NCBI GenBank assembly: GCA_017304135.1
Contig: JAFLBB010000002.1
Coordinates: forward strand, 55,587-119,586
Length of the DNA: 64,000 nucleotides
Reading direction: 5' to 3'
DNA from: Acidobacteriota bacterium
Lineage (GTDB): Bacteria > Acidobacteriota > Terriglobia > Bryobacterales > Bryobacteraceae
The notes beneath the pieces are model-generated. The model ran no database searches and was not told the origin of the DNA. It was given only the letters and a program-made list of their open reading frames with translations. The position numbers and the translations under genes were made by a program. The first letter of the stretch is position 1. Every line of letters starts with the position of its first letter. Below are positions 56,265-64,000 of the stretch, one piece after another.

Positions 56265-57529
56265 AGCGTGTTGTCGACAACGATAGGCGAGGAGATGAAA
56301 CTCTGGCCGGCCATGGTATTGGTTTCCACCACCTCAAACTTCGGTCCGGCGTTTAGCACGAACACATCCTCTTCCTCGCTTGCCAGGTAGAGCTTGCCGC
56401 CGGCCATCACGGGCGAGGCCTTGAAGCTGACGGCCTTGGGCAGGCGCTGTTGATGATAGTGCGGCGTGCCGGTCTTGGGGTCGAAGCAGCTCACCATGCC
56501 GGTGTCGGTGATGAAGTAGTAGAGCCCGTCGTGCATCACCGGCGCGGCGGTGTAACTGTTGCCGCGCTGGTTCTGCCACAGGACTGCGTCGGTGCCGGTG
56601 AGGTCGCCCGTGCGGCCGAGCTTGATGGCCATGAGGTTGGGGTCGCGGAAGCCGCTCATGACCAGCGCGATGTCATCAATGACGAGCGGTTGCGGGATCA
56701 CGTTGGGCCCCAGGCCGCCCACCTCCCACAGCACTTTACCGGTCTTCAGTTCGTAGCTGACCGTTCGCCGCGTGGCGCTGACGATGGCCTGGCGAACGCC
56801 GCCATGGGTAATTACAAGCGGGCCGCTCCAGGAGGAGATCTCGTCACGCTCGTGCTTCCAGATCTGCTCGCCCGTGGTGGCGTCGAGCGCAAGCAAAAAC
56901 GAACCGGACTCCTGGTCGAACTTGACGAGAAGGATTCCTGAGTCGAGCGCCGTCGGTGCACCCTCGCCGAACGCGTTGCGCATACGCATCGCGACGCCGT
57001 CCTTCTGCCAGAGGAGCTTGCCGTTGAGGTCGTAGCAGAAGAGGCCGCGCGAACCGAAGCTCGCATAGAGGCGCTTGCCGTCGGTAGTGGGCGAGTTGGA
57101 GGCGAAGCTGCCGTAGGTCTGGTGGTAGCCTTCGTGCGGCTTGGCGGTCTTGGCGGTCTGCTCCCAGAGCAGCTTGCCGCTGCGGCGGTCCAGGCACATC
57201 ACTTGGAACTTGTGCTCCACCATCGGCCCTGCTCCACCGCCGGCGCGGCGTCCGCCGCCGCCAGGCTCAGGAGCCGCCGCCGGAGGCGCGCCCTGCGGAA
57301 CGGCCGTGGTGAGGAACAGCTTCTCGCCCCAGGTGACCGGCGTCGAGAAACCGCGCCCAGGGATGTCCAACTTCCAGGCCACCTTGTCAGTGGCCGACCA
57401 TTTCAGCGGCGCGCCGGTGGCCGCCACGCCCGTCTGCTGCGGCCCGCGCCAGTGAGGCCAATGGTCCTGGCGCGCCTGCCCCGTTAACGCGGGCGCGGCC
57501 AGGAGGGGAAGAAAGGTTCTGCGTCGCAT
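56222..57529 (-). CDS. Exported PQQ-like beta-propeller protein (BamB-like fold)
   Basis: The 435-residue protein has a short twin-arginine-like leader (RRRTFLPLLAAPALTG). The body has repeated PQQ-type blades: WPHWRGPQQTGVAATG at the start (typical of exported 'PQQ-binding-like' propellers), CLDRRSGKLLWEQ, CYDLNGKLLWQKDG, ALDATTGEQIWKHERD, YELKTGKVLWEVGG and FVLNAGPKFEVVE. Between the first and second blades is a Gly/Pro/Ala-rich insert (AAPEPGGGGRRAGG). It lacks the signs of a PQQ dehydrogenase, so function is unknown. It is 33 bases from alr, and its 3' end overlaps the transporter fragment. Confidence 0.85.
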   Translation of the reverse strand: MRRRTFLPLLAAPALTGQARQDHWPHWRGPQQTGVAATGAPLKWSATDKVAWKLDIPGRGFSTPVTWGEKLFLTTAVPQGAPPAAAPEPGGGGRRAGGGAGPMVEHKFQVMCLDRRSGKLLWEQTAKTAKPHEGYHQTYGSFASNSPTTDGKRLYASFGSRGLFCYDLNGKLLWQKDGVAMRMRNAFGEGAPTALDSGILLVKFDQESGSFLLALDATTGEQIWKHERDEISSWSGPLVITHGGVRQAIVSATRRTVSYELKTGKVLWEVGGLGPNVIPQPLVIDDIALVMSGFRDPNLMAIKLGRTGDLTGTDAVLWQNQRGNSYTAAPVMHDGLYYFITDTGMVSCFDPKTGTPHYHQQRLPKAVSFKASPVMAGGKLYLASEEEDVFVLNAGPKFEVVETNTMAGQSFISSPIVVDNTLYLRSRTTMFCIKG

Positions 57530-57562
57530 GACAGAGAACGACGTGACGGCATGGCCCTGGGG

Positions 57563-58654
57563 TTACGGAAGATACACTCTCCGCACGCGTTCATGGATGC
57601 CGCAGAGCAGGGAATAGCTGATCGTCCCGGCGGAGCGGGCCAAAGCCTGGGCGTCCTGGGTGAGATCCCCCTCGCGGCCGAGAATCGTAACGGAATCGCC
57701 AACTTGCAGGTGCGGCGCGGCGGTGAGGTCGATGGTGGTGAGGTCCATCGAGACGGCGCCGAGGATAGAGGCCCACTGGTTGGCGGCGATCACCCTGCCA
57801 CGGCCGGAAAGGCGGTGGGGTAGGCCGTCGGCATAGCCAAGCGCAAGGATGCCGATGCGCATCGGGCGAGGCGTGGTAAAACCCGCACCGTAGCCGATGT
57901 GTGCGCCCTTGGGGACATCCTTCACTTCCAGGATGGAGGCCTTCCACGTGAGCGCGGGCTGGAGGCTGAGTCCGCACGGCGGCGCATCTCCGCGGGCGGG
58001 CGAAACATAGCCGTAGAGCGCCATGCCGGGCCGGACCATGTTGTGCCAGGCGGCGCGGCGGCCATAGGCGATGGGAATGGTGGAGCAGGCGTGGCGGAAG
58101 CGCGGCGCAAGTCCGGCGGCATGGAGCGCGGTAGCGGCGGCGTCGAAGGCGGCCAGTTGCTCGTCGGTCTGCGTGCCGATGTAGTCGGCGCTCGAGGCGA
58201 AGTGCGTCATAAGACCTTCCAACCGCGCCGGGCATTCACGGACTGCTTCCACGATGGTGGCCACGGGTTCGCGCGTGCCAAGACGCCCCATGCCGGTGTC
58301 GAGCTTCAGATGGTAAGCCGCGCCGGCTGGTAGCTCGCGCAGGGCATCGAGCGAGTGGATGACAGGCGTGAGTCCAAGCCGCGCCACGTGCGGGCCATCG
58401 GCCATCACAAGGATGCGCGCCTTGATGCCGGCTTCGCGCAGTTCCAGCCCTTCCTCGGCGTTGGAGACGGCGAACCAATGCGCCCCTTCCTGTTCGAGAA
58501 CGCGGGCGACTTCTACAGCGCCGTGCCGGTAGGCATCGGCCTTGACGACGGCGGCCACGGTGACGCCTTCACCCACCACATCGCGCACGGCACGGAAGTT
58601 CGCGGCCACGGCCCCGAGCGAAACCTCGACCCACGAACGGCGCGGCAGGCTCAT
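57563..58654 (-). CDS. alr: Alanine racemase
   Basis: This PLP enzyme makes D-alanine for peptidoglycan. The 363-residue product has VAAVVKADAYRHGA with the PLP lysine K38 and GYGAGF with the catalytic Tyr (Y255). MRPG-type MVRPGMALYG and CSTIPIAYG are also typical. In the usual VKADAYGHGA motif the Gly is Arg here, a mild oddity near the active site. ATG at 58654 overlaps the stop of the glycosyltransferase gene by four bases (ATGA), so it is the last gene of the glycosyltransferase operon. The longer in-frame start was rejected because it runs into that gene. Confidence 0.94.
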   Translation of the reverse strand: MSLPRRSWVEVSLGAVAANFRAVRDVVGEGVTVAAVVKADAYRHGAVEVARVLEQEGAHWFAVSNAEEGLELREAGIKARILVMADGPHVARLGLTPVIHSLDALRELPAGAAYHLKLDTGMGRLGTREPVATIVEAVRECPARLEGLMTHFASSADYIGTQTDEQLAAFDAAATALHAAGLAPRFRHACSTIPIAYGRRAAWHNMVRPGMALYGYVSPARGDAPPCGLSLQPALTWKASILEVKDVPKGAHIGYGAGFTTPRPMRIGILALGYADGLPHRLSGRGRVIAANQWASILGAVSMDLTTIDLTAAPHLQVGDSVTILGREGDLTQDAQALARSAGTISYSLLCGIHERVRRVYLP

Positions 58655-59730
58655 GCGCGCAGCCTCCGGAAGAGATCTTCGTAGGCGTCGGTCACGGCTT
58701 CCCAACTGTATCGCTCCTCGACACGGCGGCGGGCCTTTTCGCGCCACGAATCGCGCTCGGCTTCGCTCATGGCCAGCACGTCGCGCAGCCGGTCAGCCAG
58801 CGTGTCATGTGTAAACGGTATGGCCGCGCCGCCGGCGACTTCGGCGTTCTCCGGCGTGTCGAGATACAGCGTAAGCGCGCCGCGGCCCATGTTTTCGATC
58901 AGCGCCGGATGCGTGCCGCCCACCTCGGTGGCCTGGATGTAGGCGAAGCAGTGTGAGCCCAACTGCTTGTAGCCTTCGCCGTACACAGCGCCGGGGATGA
59001 CAATGCGGGGGTCCTTCGTGTCGCGCACACGGGCGATGTACTCGGCCGCGTAGGGGGCGTCGCCGATGAGGGCAAGTTGATGATCGGTGGCTACCTGCTC
59101 AAAGGCTTCGCGCACGAGCAGGCCGTTGTTCTCCGGCTCCATGCGCGAAACGTAGAGGAAGTACTGGCCACGGCGCAGCCCAAGACCGTCGACGACATCG
59201 TGCGAGGCGAGCACCTCCTGGTCGGCGCCATAGGGGATGAAATCGGAGTCGGTGCGATAGGTCTCACGATAGTAGGCCTTGATCTGCTCGGCATCGCTGA
59301 CGACCCGGCTGGGGAACCAGGTGGACCAGCGTTCGCTCATCTCATACCAGAGCTGGCCGAGGCGGTTCCACTTTTTGCGATTGCGTTCCAGGCCATCGAC
59401 GTTGAGCGCGACGGGGATGCCCGTGAAGCGCGGAAGCCAGGTGAAGATGGCGTTGGCGGCGTTGCAGTAGAGGGCCACGTCAGCGCGCCGGAAGAGGAGA
59501 TCGAGCGTGGAGAGCCAGGTGTGGGCAACCGTGTCGAGGTACTTGTGGCGCAGCGTAGGCAGGTAAACGAGGCGGCAGCCGAGGTAGTGGGTGGAGGCGT
59601 GGCGCTGGCGGCAGTAGATCAGGACGTCGTGCCCGCGCGCGGCGAGGCGGCGGCCGAGCTCTTCAGCGAAGGTTTCAAAGCCGCCGTAGCGGGCCGGGAT
59701 GCCGCGCGTGCCGACGATGGCGATGCGCAT
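58651..59730 (-). CDS. Glycosyltransferase family 4 with DUF1972 start
   Basis: The 359-residue GT-B enzyme opens with RIAIVGTRGIPARYGGFETFAEELG, the DUF1972 hallmark of rhamnosyl- and related transferases. It continues with YCNAANAIFTWLPR, SDAEQIKAYYRE, FLYVSRMEPENNGLLV and GGTHPALIENMGRGALT near the donor site. It would add a sugar to a lipid-linked or wall glycan at the cytoplasmic face. Its donor is unknown. The gene overlaps alr by four bases and lies 15 bases after the preceding GT2 gene. Confidence 0.88.
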   Translation of the reverse strand: MRIAIVGTRGIPARYGGFETFAEELGRRLAARGHDVLIYCRQRHASTHYLGCRLVYLPTLRHKYLDTVAHTWLSTLDLLFRRADVALYCNAANAIFTWLPRFTGIPVALNVDGLERNRKKWNRLGQLWYEMSERWSTWFPSRVVSDAEQIKAYYRETYRTDSDFIPYGADQEVLASHDVVDGLGLRRGQYFLYVSRMEPENNGLLVREAFEQVATDHQLALIGDAPYAAEYIARVRDTKDPRIVIPGAVYGEGYKQLGSHCFAYIQATEVGGTHPALIENMGRGALTLYLDTPENAEVAGGAAIPFTHDTLADRLRDVLAMSEAERDSWREKARRRVEERYSWEAVTDAYEDLFRRLRA

Positions 59731-59745
59731 GAAAGCGTGGGGCCG

Positions 59746-60825
59746 CTAACGGCCCGCCGTACGGGTGCGCGTGGCGGCGCGGGCGGCGGGCTTGGCGGCG
59801 GCGGCCTTGCTCGCGCTGGAAGCTTTGGCCGGGAAACTCACCGGTTCATAGCTGAACCAGGAGGCGATGTACTCGTCGCTGACGCGCTTGCGGCGCATAA
59901 TCTCGCGTCGCTTGGCGAGCACGCGCTTCCAATTGCCGAGCACGTAGGTGAAGGCTTTGAGCGAAGAGTGTTCGCGCAGCAGGCAGCAGCCCAGCACGAC
60001 AGCGTCGCGCAAGGTGATGGAGAGCACGTTGCGCCAGTAGAGCGAAGGCGTGATGTTCTTGATGCGCATCAGGAAGCGGTTCTTCACTGAGTGCATATTG
60101 ATGGCCGAGGGCAGGGCGCGGCGGTTGCCGGGCAGCACGCTGCGCACATGGTAGCCGCGCGCCAGCGGCGAGTACAGGCATTTCCAGCCCAGCAACTGGG
60201 CGCGCCAGGCAACGTCGGCGTCTTCGCGATAAACGAAAAAATCGGTGTCGAAGAACTCGCCTTCTATGGCGATATCGAGGATCATCTTGCGGCGGTACAG
60301 CGCGGCGGCGGCGGTGGCGCCGAAGACATATTCGTGCTTCACATAGTGGCCGCGGTCGATCTCCTGGCTGCCGCGATCCAGGTGGCGCAGCATGGGGGTG
60401 AAGTAGATGCCGGTGGAGTCGACCAGGGCCTGTTCGGGGAGATCAAAGTTCGAGGTGAGCGAGAGGAGTTTGCCGCAGATGGTGCCGGCCTTCTTGTCCA
60501 TCTGCCCGGCCTGAACAAGCATGGAAACGAAATCGGTTTCGAGCAGTACATCCGGGTTCAGCGTGAGCACCCATTCGCCGCTGGACAGCGCGATGGCCTG
60601 GTTCTGAGCCGCCGCGAAGCCGATATTTTCCTGGTTGTAGACGATTTCGCAGCGCTCTTCGAACTGTTCCAGGATGTCGGTGGTGCCGTCGGAGGAGGCG
60701 TTGTCGATGACCACGATCTCAAGGTTCGGGTAGTCCTGCGCCAGAACCGATTCCAGGCACCGGCGGATGAAACGCCCGCTGTTATAGGTGACGACAGTGA
60801 CCGAGACGAGATCGTTATAAGCCAT
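59746..60825 (-). CDS. Glycosyltransferase family 2 (rhamnosyltransferase-like)
   Basis: The 359-residue GT-A protein starts VSVTVVTYNSGRFIRRCLESVL, with IVVIDNASSDGTTDIL, QNQAIALSSGEWVLTLNPDV (donor/metal Asp region) and VYREDADVAWRAQLLGWKC. The final 60 residues are basic and Ala-rich (KASSASKAAAAKPAARAATR), an unusual tail that could bind membrane or nucleic acid. The WRAQLL segment and ED pair fit rhamnosyltransferases. Its start overlaps the stop of the upstream GT2 by 11 bases. Substrate not known. Confidence 0.87.
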   Translation of the reverse strand: MAYNDLVSVTVVTYNSGRFIRRCLESVLAQDYPNLEIVVIDNASSDGTTDILEQFEERCEIVYNQENIGFAAAQNQAIALSSGEWVLTLNPDVLLETDFVSMLVQAGQMDKKAGTICGKLLSLTSNFDLPEQALVDSTGIYFTPMLRHLDRGSQEIDRGHYVKHEYVFGATAAAALYRRKMILDIAIEGEFFDTDFFVYREDADVAWRAQLLGWKCLYSPLARGYHVRSVLPGNRRALPSAINMHSVKNRFLMRIKNITPSLYWRNVLSITLRDAVVLGCCLLREHSSLKAFTYVLGNWKRVLAKRREIMRRKRVSDEYIASWFSYEPVSFPAKASSASKAAAAKPAARAATRTRTAGR

Positions 60826-61822
60826 GAAGGTGACGAGTGGTGAATCCCTGATTCGCTCGCGGTGAGCCGCCTGCGGGAGCGCTGGGCGCCCGGCCCGTCA
60901 TCAGGCAGCGCGCCGCGATCCCCGCTGAAGCGGTAAATACGCCTCCGGCTTCGCGCCGCCGATGAAGACTATGAACAAACATTCTTCCGGTGGTTCCCAA
61001 CAGCACTGCGGCCGCCACAACCCGTGTACGCCACGGCCCGAAGTGCTTGGCTGAATACCTTAGTAGGCTACCATACCAATAACTTGCGCGCGTCGCCGAG
61101 AGGAGTTTTCCCACCGAGTGGCCCCCCTTATGAAGCGCCCGGGCCTCAGGCGCGAGGCGGATTTTCCAGCCGTTGGCGAGCAGCCGGCAGCAGAAATCAA
61201 CGTCCTCGAACCAGACAGGGTAGAACTGCTCATCCCAGCCGCCCACCTGTTCCCAGGCCTCGCGGCGGAAGGCGACGAGGGCCCCAGCGGGCTGTTCCAC
61301 GTCTTGCGCCTGGTGCAGGTCGAGATCCAGGCAGCGGTAGCGGACGTTGGCCGGGTTTGACGGCCAGAGGGCGTTGATGCCGAGGGCCTCCAGGACGAGA
61401 TCGCGGGTGCGGGGGAGCATGCGGACTGTGAAGCCCGCTTGCGGCCCGAGGCCGGACTCGCGCAGGACTCCGGCAGCGGCGCCCACGCCATCCAGAGCCA
61501 GAGCCTCTTCGAGGGCGCGGCGGATGGGGGTGTCCGGCGGCAACTCGACATCCGGGTTCAAAACAAGGATGTTCGGGGTGGTGAGTCGCCGTACGCCGGC
61601 GTTGACGCCCCCCGCGAAGCCGAGATTGCGACCGGCTTCCCACACATCGACCTGCTTGCCGGGTGGGACCGGCACCGACCGGGCCTGCCCCGCCGAGGCG
61701 TCTGTAGAGCCGTTGTCAACCACTACAACTTCATCAAAATGAAGGAGGACTGAGCGCACGCAAGCAGCCACACACTCGGCCGAGTGGTAGCTGACGATGA
61801 CGACACCGATGGACGCGCTCAT
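60815..61822 (-). CDS. Glycosyltransferase family 2
   Basis: The 335-residue GT-A protein has IGVVIVSYHSAECVAACVRSVL, VVVVDNGSTDASA, NLGFAGGVNAGVRRL, PNILVLNPDVELP and WFEDVDFCCRLLANGWKIRL, the standard GT2 rhamnosyltransferase-like motifs. The C-terminal part is hydrophobic (AAAVLLGTTGRMFVHSL) with a following Arg-rich end. ATG at 61822 overlaps the stop of the previous GT2 gene by one base. It is one of three consecutive GT2 genes with similar motif layout, which may have arisen by duplication and divergence. Confidence 0.88.
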   Translation of the reverse strand: MSASIGVVIVSYHSAECVAACVRSVLLHFDEVVVVDNGSTDASAGQARSVPVPPGKQVDVWEAGRNLGFAGGVNAGVRRLTTPNILVLNPDVELPPDTPIRRALEEALALDGVGAAAGVLRESGLGPQAGFTVRMLPRTRDLVLEALGINALWPSNPANVRYRCLDLDLHQAQDVEQPAGALVAFRREAWEQVGGWDEQFYPVWFEDVDFCCRLLANGWKIRLAPEARALHKGGHSVGKLLSATRASYWYGSLLRYSAKHFGPWRTRVVAAAVLLGTTGRMFVHSLHRRREAGGVFTASAGIAARCLMTGRAPSAPAGGSPRANQGFTTRHLHGL

Positions 61823-62808
61823 CACCTTGTCCACCGAAAATAGCACGACCAGAAACGGTCAGGGCCAGTTTTCATTTGCAGCTCAATCAGTTCCCGTTCG
61901 AAGCGATCAAAAAGCGCGGCCATCTCGCCCTGGGTGGCGACCGGTCCAGCGCCGCGCAGTTGCGCGTAGTTGCGCAGCCCTTCCAGTTTTCCTTTGAGCC
62001 AGGGGACACCCCGGCCATGTTTCAGGGCCGCCACTCCCCAGAGCAATTGACCCACCAGAACCGGCCAGCCGAGCGAGAGCGGCCAATGGCGGGGGTAGTG
62101 CTTGGCCACGAGATAAATCTGGTTGCGCGCCATGCGGCGGACCGTTTCCGGGTGCCACACGCCGAGGGTTGCACTACCCCAGTGCTCGGCGGACGCGGCC
62201 GGGACGTAGCGGCCGTTGAGGCCGGAAAGGGCGCAGCGGAGGCCGAAATCAACGTCTTCCAGGTAGGACTCGAAGCGTTCGTCGAGGCCGCCGATCTGAT
62301 CAAAGGCGCGGCGCTGGAAGAGGGCGGCGGTGAAAGGAACAAGGTCGACGGCGCGGGGCTTGTCGAACGGCGGAGCGTCGGGCTGACCGTGGCCGCAGCG
62401 CAGCGGCAGGGCGGCGCGGGTCACCAGATCCCAGGCTGCATCCAGCACATTGTGCCCGCCGGGCTGGTAGATTTTACCGGAAGCAAAGGCTGCCCCACCT
62501 TGGAGGGATACCGCGAGCCTGTCAAGGTAGTTGGGAGCAAGCGTGACGTCGTTGTTGAGAATCCCGATGAGCGGCTCCGTAGTGGCGGCGATGCCTCGAT
62601 TGACGGCGGCGGCAAAACCGAAGTTGCGTTCCAGCGCGATCACCTCTGCGCCCTGTGAGCGCGCGAAGTCCGCCGAACCGTCGGTGGAGCCGTTGTCGAC
62701 GACGAGAATGCGCGCGGGAATGAGCGTTTGCGCGGCAAGCGAGGGGAAGAGGCGGCGCAAATGGGCCTCGCCGTTCCAGTTGGGAATGACGAGGACCACC
62801 TCACTCAT
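61822..62808 (-). CDS. Glycosyltransferase family 2
   Basis: The 328-residue GT-A protein carries VVLVIPNWNGEAHLRRLFPSL, ILVVDNGSTDGSADF, NFGFAAAVNRGIAA, PLIGILNNDVTLAP and SYLEDVDFGLRCALSGL. Between the catalytic domain and C-terminus is LSLGWPVLVGQLLWGVAAL, a membrane-associating stretch. It resembles its downstream neighbour in layout but keeps a shorter acceptor loop. It starts within the end of the 62805 gene (four-base overlap, ATGA) and its stop shares one base with the next start, so the run is tightly coupled. Confidence 0.88.
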   Translation of the reverse strand: MSEVVLVIPNWNGEAHLRRLFPSLAAQTLIPARILVVDNGSTDGSADFARSQGAEVIALERNFGFAAAVNRGIAATTEPLIGILNNDVTLAPNYLDRLAVSLQGGAAFASGKIYQPGGHNVLDAAWDLVTRAALPLRCGHGQPDAPPFDKPRAVDLVPFTAALFQRRAFDQIGGLDERFESYLEDVDFGLRCALSGLNGRYVPAASAEHWGSATLGVWHPETVRRMARNQIYLVAKHYPRHWPLSLGWPVLVGQLLWGVAALKHGRGVPWLKGKLEGLRNYAQLRGAGPVATQGEMAALFDRFERELIELQMKTGPDRFWSCYFRWTR

Positions 62809-63479
62809 CGTGCAAACCGCTTCTTCAGAAGGAACCAGAGGTTGTGGAAGCCGTCGCGCCAGGGGTTGAGCTTGATTTCGCCGAGACGGCTGGAATACTG
62901 CACGGGGATCTCCTCAAAGCGGATCCGGGAGCTTCGCAGGGCCTCGATCTTGATCTCTTCGCTGAAGGCCATGCCGTCGCTTTCGAGCTTCATCTCTTTG
63001 AGGATGGCGCGGCGGAAGACCCACATGCCGCTTTGCGAGTCGGCGACCCAGCGGAAGAAGAGCAGGGACGTGGCCAGCGAAAGGACAAAGTTGCCGAACT
63101 TGTGCTTGAAGCTCATCGCGTGTTTGTCGCGCACGGGAAAGCGGGAGGCGTTCAGGAAATCGACCTCAAGGTGGAGGAAGGCTTCGATCAAGTAACTGAT
63201 GGCGTCGGGTGGATAGGAGTGGTCGCCGTCGAGGGTGACGATGATGTCGCCGGTGGCCTGGGAGAAGCCGGTCTTGTAGGCGCGGCCGTAACCACGCACG
63301 TCTTCGCGGATGACCTCGGCGCCGAGCGAGCGGGCTACGTCGGAGGTGCGGTCAGTGGAGCCGTTATCGACGACAATCACCTGATCGACGAACTGCGGCA
63401 TGCGGCGCAGCACCTTTTCGATGCCCTGCTCTTCATTCAGACAGGGAATGATGACGGTGATGCGGAGGTCTTTATACAA
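62805..63479 (-). CDS. Glycosyltransferase family 2, dolichyl-phosphate-mannose-synthase-like
   Basis: The 224-residue enzyme has ITVIIPCLNEEQGIEKVLRR, VIVVDNGSTDRTSDV, ATGDIIVTLDGDHSYPP and DSQSGMWVFRRAIL, typical of polyprenyl-phosphate sugar transferases that load a sugar onto a lipid carrier. No C-terminal membrane helix is present, as in soluble DPM1-type members. Its start is TTG at 63479; TACAAT sits six bases upstream on the minus strand and no ribosome-binding site is seen. It is the first gene of the operon 63479-57563, so it may make the lipid-linked first sugar used by the other transferases. Confidence 0.87.
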   Translation of the reverse strand: MYKDLRITVIIPCLNEEQGIEKVLRRMPQFVDQVIVVDNGSTDRTSDVARSLGAEVIREDVRGYGRAYKTGFSQATGDIIVTLDGDHSYPPDAISYLIEAFLHLEVDFLNASRFPVRDKHAMSFKHKFGNFVLSLATSLLFFRWVADSQSGMWVFRRAILKEMKLESDGMAFSEEIKIEALRSSRIRFEEIPVQYSSRLGEIKLNPWRDGFHNLWFLLKKRFAR

Positions 63480-63484
63480 ATTGC

Positions 63485-63491
63485 TATTGTA
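63485..63491. promoter_or_regulatory. Overlapping divergent -10 elements
   Basis: The seven bases TATTGTA contain a plus-strand -10 (TATTGT, 63485-63490) six bases before the ATG at 63497, and a minus-strand -10 (TACAAT, 63491-63486) six bases before the TTG at 63479. The two promoters share five bases. Both genes lack ribosome-binding sites, so both messages would be leaderless. The -35 regions match poorly. Confidence 0.5.
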
Positions 63492-63496
63492 GCGGC

Positions 63497-64000
63497 ATGA
63501 GGCGACTGGTCTGGCTTGGTTGGCTGATGGCGGCGCAGGTGGCGCTGGGGCAAACGGCGGGTGTGGTGTTCAGCCAGATCTATGGGGGCGGGGGGAACGC
63601 GGGAGCGACGCTGAAGAACGACTTCGTGGAGCTGTTCAATCGCACGGATGCGCCTGTGGCGCTGGAGGGCTGGAAGTTTGAGTATGCGAGCGCGACGGGG
63701 GAGTTCACGCAATCGACGGCGCTGGTGGGGACGATCCCGGCCAACGGGTATTACCTGATTGCACAGGCGGCGGGAGCGGGCGGGACAGTGGACCTGCCCA
63801 CGCCCGATGTGAGCGGGAGCATCGCCATGAGCGCGACGGCGGCCAAGGTGCGCATCGTGCGGGCCGATGGTGCGGGTGGAGTTGATGAATTACTCGGGGC
63901 TGTCAAATACGACGGCTTCTTTGCGGCGGGATGCGGGGTGCGGTGAGGGGTTCACGAACGGCCCGCCCGCGCCTAGGAACTCCGCTTCGACTTTGAAGGT
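63497..64000 (+). pseudogene. Secreted lamin-tail-domain protein, frameshifted and cut by the window end
   Basis: The start has a signal peptide (RLVWLGWLMAAQVALGQ) and then a lamin-tail (LTD) pattern: VVFSQIYGGGGNAGATLKNDFVELFNR, written here as VFSQIYGGGG and NDFVELFNR, then TLVGTIPANGYYLIAQ-like LVGTIPANGYYLIAQ. The open frame stops at 63946 after FFAAGCGVR. The +1 frame continues from the same spot as EGFTNGPPAPRNSASTLK, the usual LTD ending, and runs to the window edge. A one-base change in the G run at 63935-63938 would join them. Either the gene is broken or the assembly has an error. LTD proteins are exported and often precede nucleases or calcineurin-like domains. Confidence 0.6.

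Overview
The window is one continuous, gene-dense, high-GC bacterial chromosome segment. Its mix of genes is: a class II (B12-dependent) ribonucleotide reductase, a complete Tol-Pal operon, many exported sugar-related proteins of the kind common in soil Acidobacteria and Planctomycetes (sulfatase, sialidase-like, DUF1080, DUF3604, PQQ and YncE propellers), a TonB-dependent receptor, and a regulator joining a DNA-binding-like N-terminus to TPR repeats. Two membranes are implied by Tol-Pal, TonB and an OmpA-type lipoprotein. This best fits an Acidobacteriota genome of the Bryobacterales/Solibacter type. That placement is inference from gene content; no rRNA gene is present to confirm it.

Layout. 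1-4054: an interrupted peptidase-like start, nrdJ with a strong terminator, and a two-gene DUF433/DUF5615 toxin-antitoxin-like pair. 4155-12041: thrS, a membrane glycosyltransferase, a TonB receptor, two exported TPR proteins and rnc, all on the plus strand and tightly packed. 12052-14412: divergent trmO (with an extra C-terminal domain) and a solitary CpaF-type ATPase. 14422-25400: mostly minus-strand exported proteins (M28 peptidase, YncE-like propeller, fucosidase-like hydrolase, DUF3604 protein). 24474-27179: a coupled minus operon of a membrane permease, a GHMP sugar kinase, a CPBP protease and a BamE-like exported protein. 27211-32586: secreted RraA-like protein, PilZ protein, a PLP enzyme of sulfur amino acid metabolism, and a divergent sialidase/sulfatase pair. 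32601-42232: a membrane-anchored Ser/Thr kinase, glpX, a DeoC-like protein lacking its Schiff-base lysine, a CBM9-like protein, then cpoB-pal-tolB-tolA-like-tolR-tolQ. 42423-53042: recN, an ECF sigma factor coupled to an OsmC protein, a TPR regulator, a class V aminotransferase, proS, rpiB, glyA and a glycosyltransferase. 53000-56264: an AT-richer patch with an XRE regulator, a Cys-rich helix-turn-helix protein, a DUF1080 protein and a membrane transporter split by a frameshift. 56222-63479: a PQQ propeller and an envelope-polysaccharide operon of five glycosyltransferases plus alanine racemase. 63497-64000: the start of a secreted lamin-tail protein with a probable frameshift.

How the parts work together. 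The Tol-Pal operon maintains the outer envelope. The glycosyltransferase/alr operon and the lone glycosyltransferases build surface glycans or wall material. The exported hydrolases and propellers suggest a life spent breaking down sulfated or complex sugars.

A recurring regulatory pattern is a sigma-70-like -10 hexamer only 6-8 bases before the start codon. I see it, with differing quality, before at least nine genes. It suggests that leaderless transcripts are common here. No tRNA, rRNA, CRISPR array, insertion sequence or integrase was recognised. No gene-free stretch exceeds about 300 bases; the longest are the nrdJ upstream region (166-376) and the stretch after nrdJ (3203-3461), which holds a terminator and a promoter-like site but no gene I can support.
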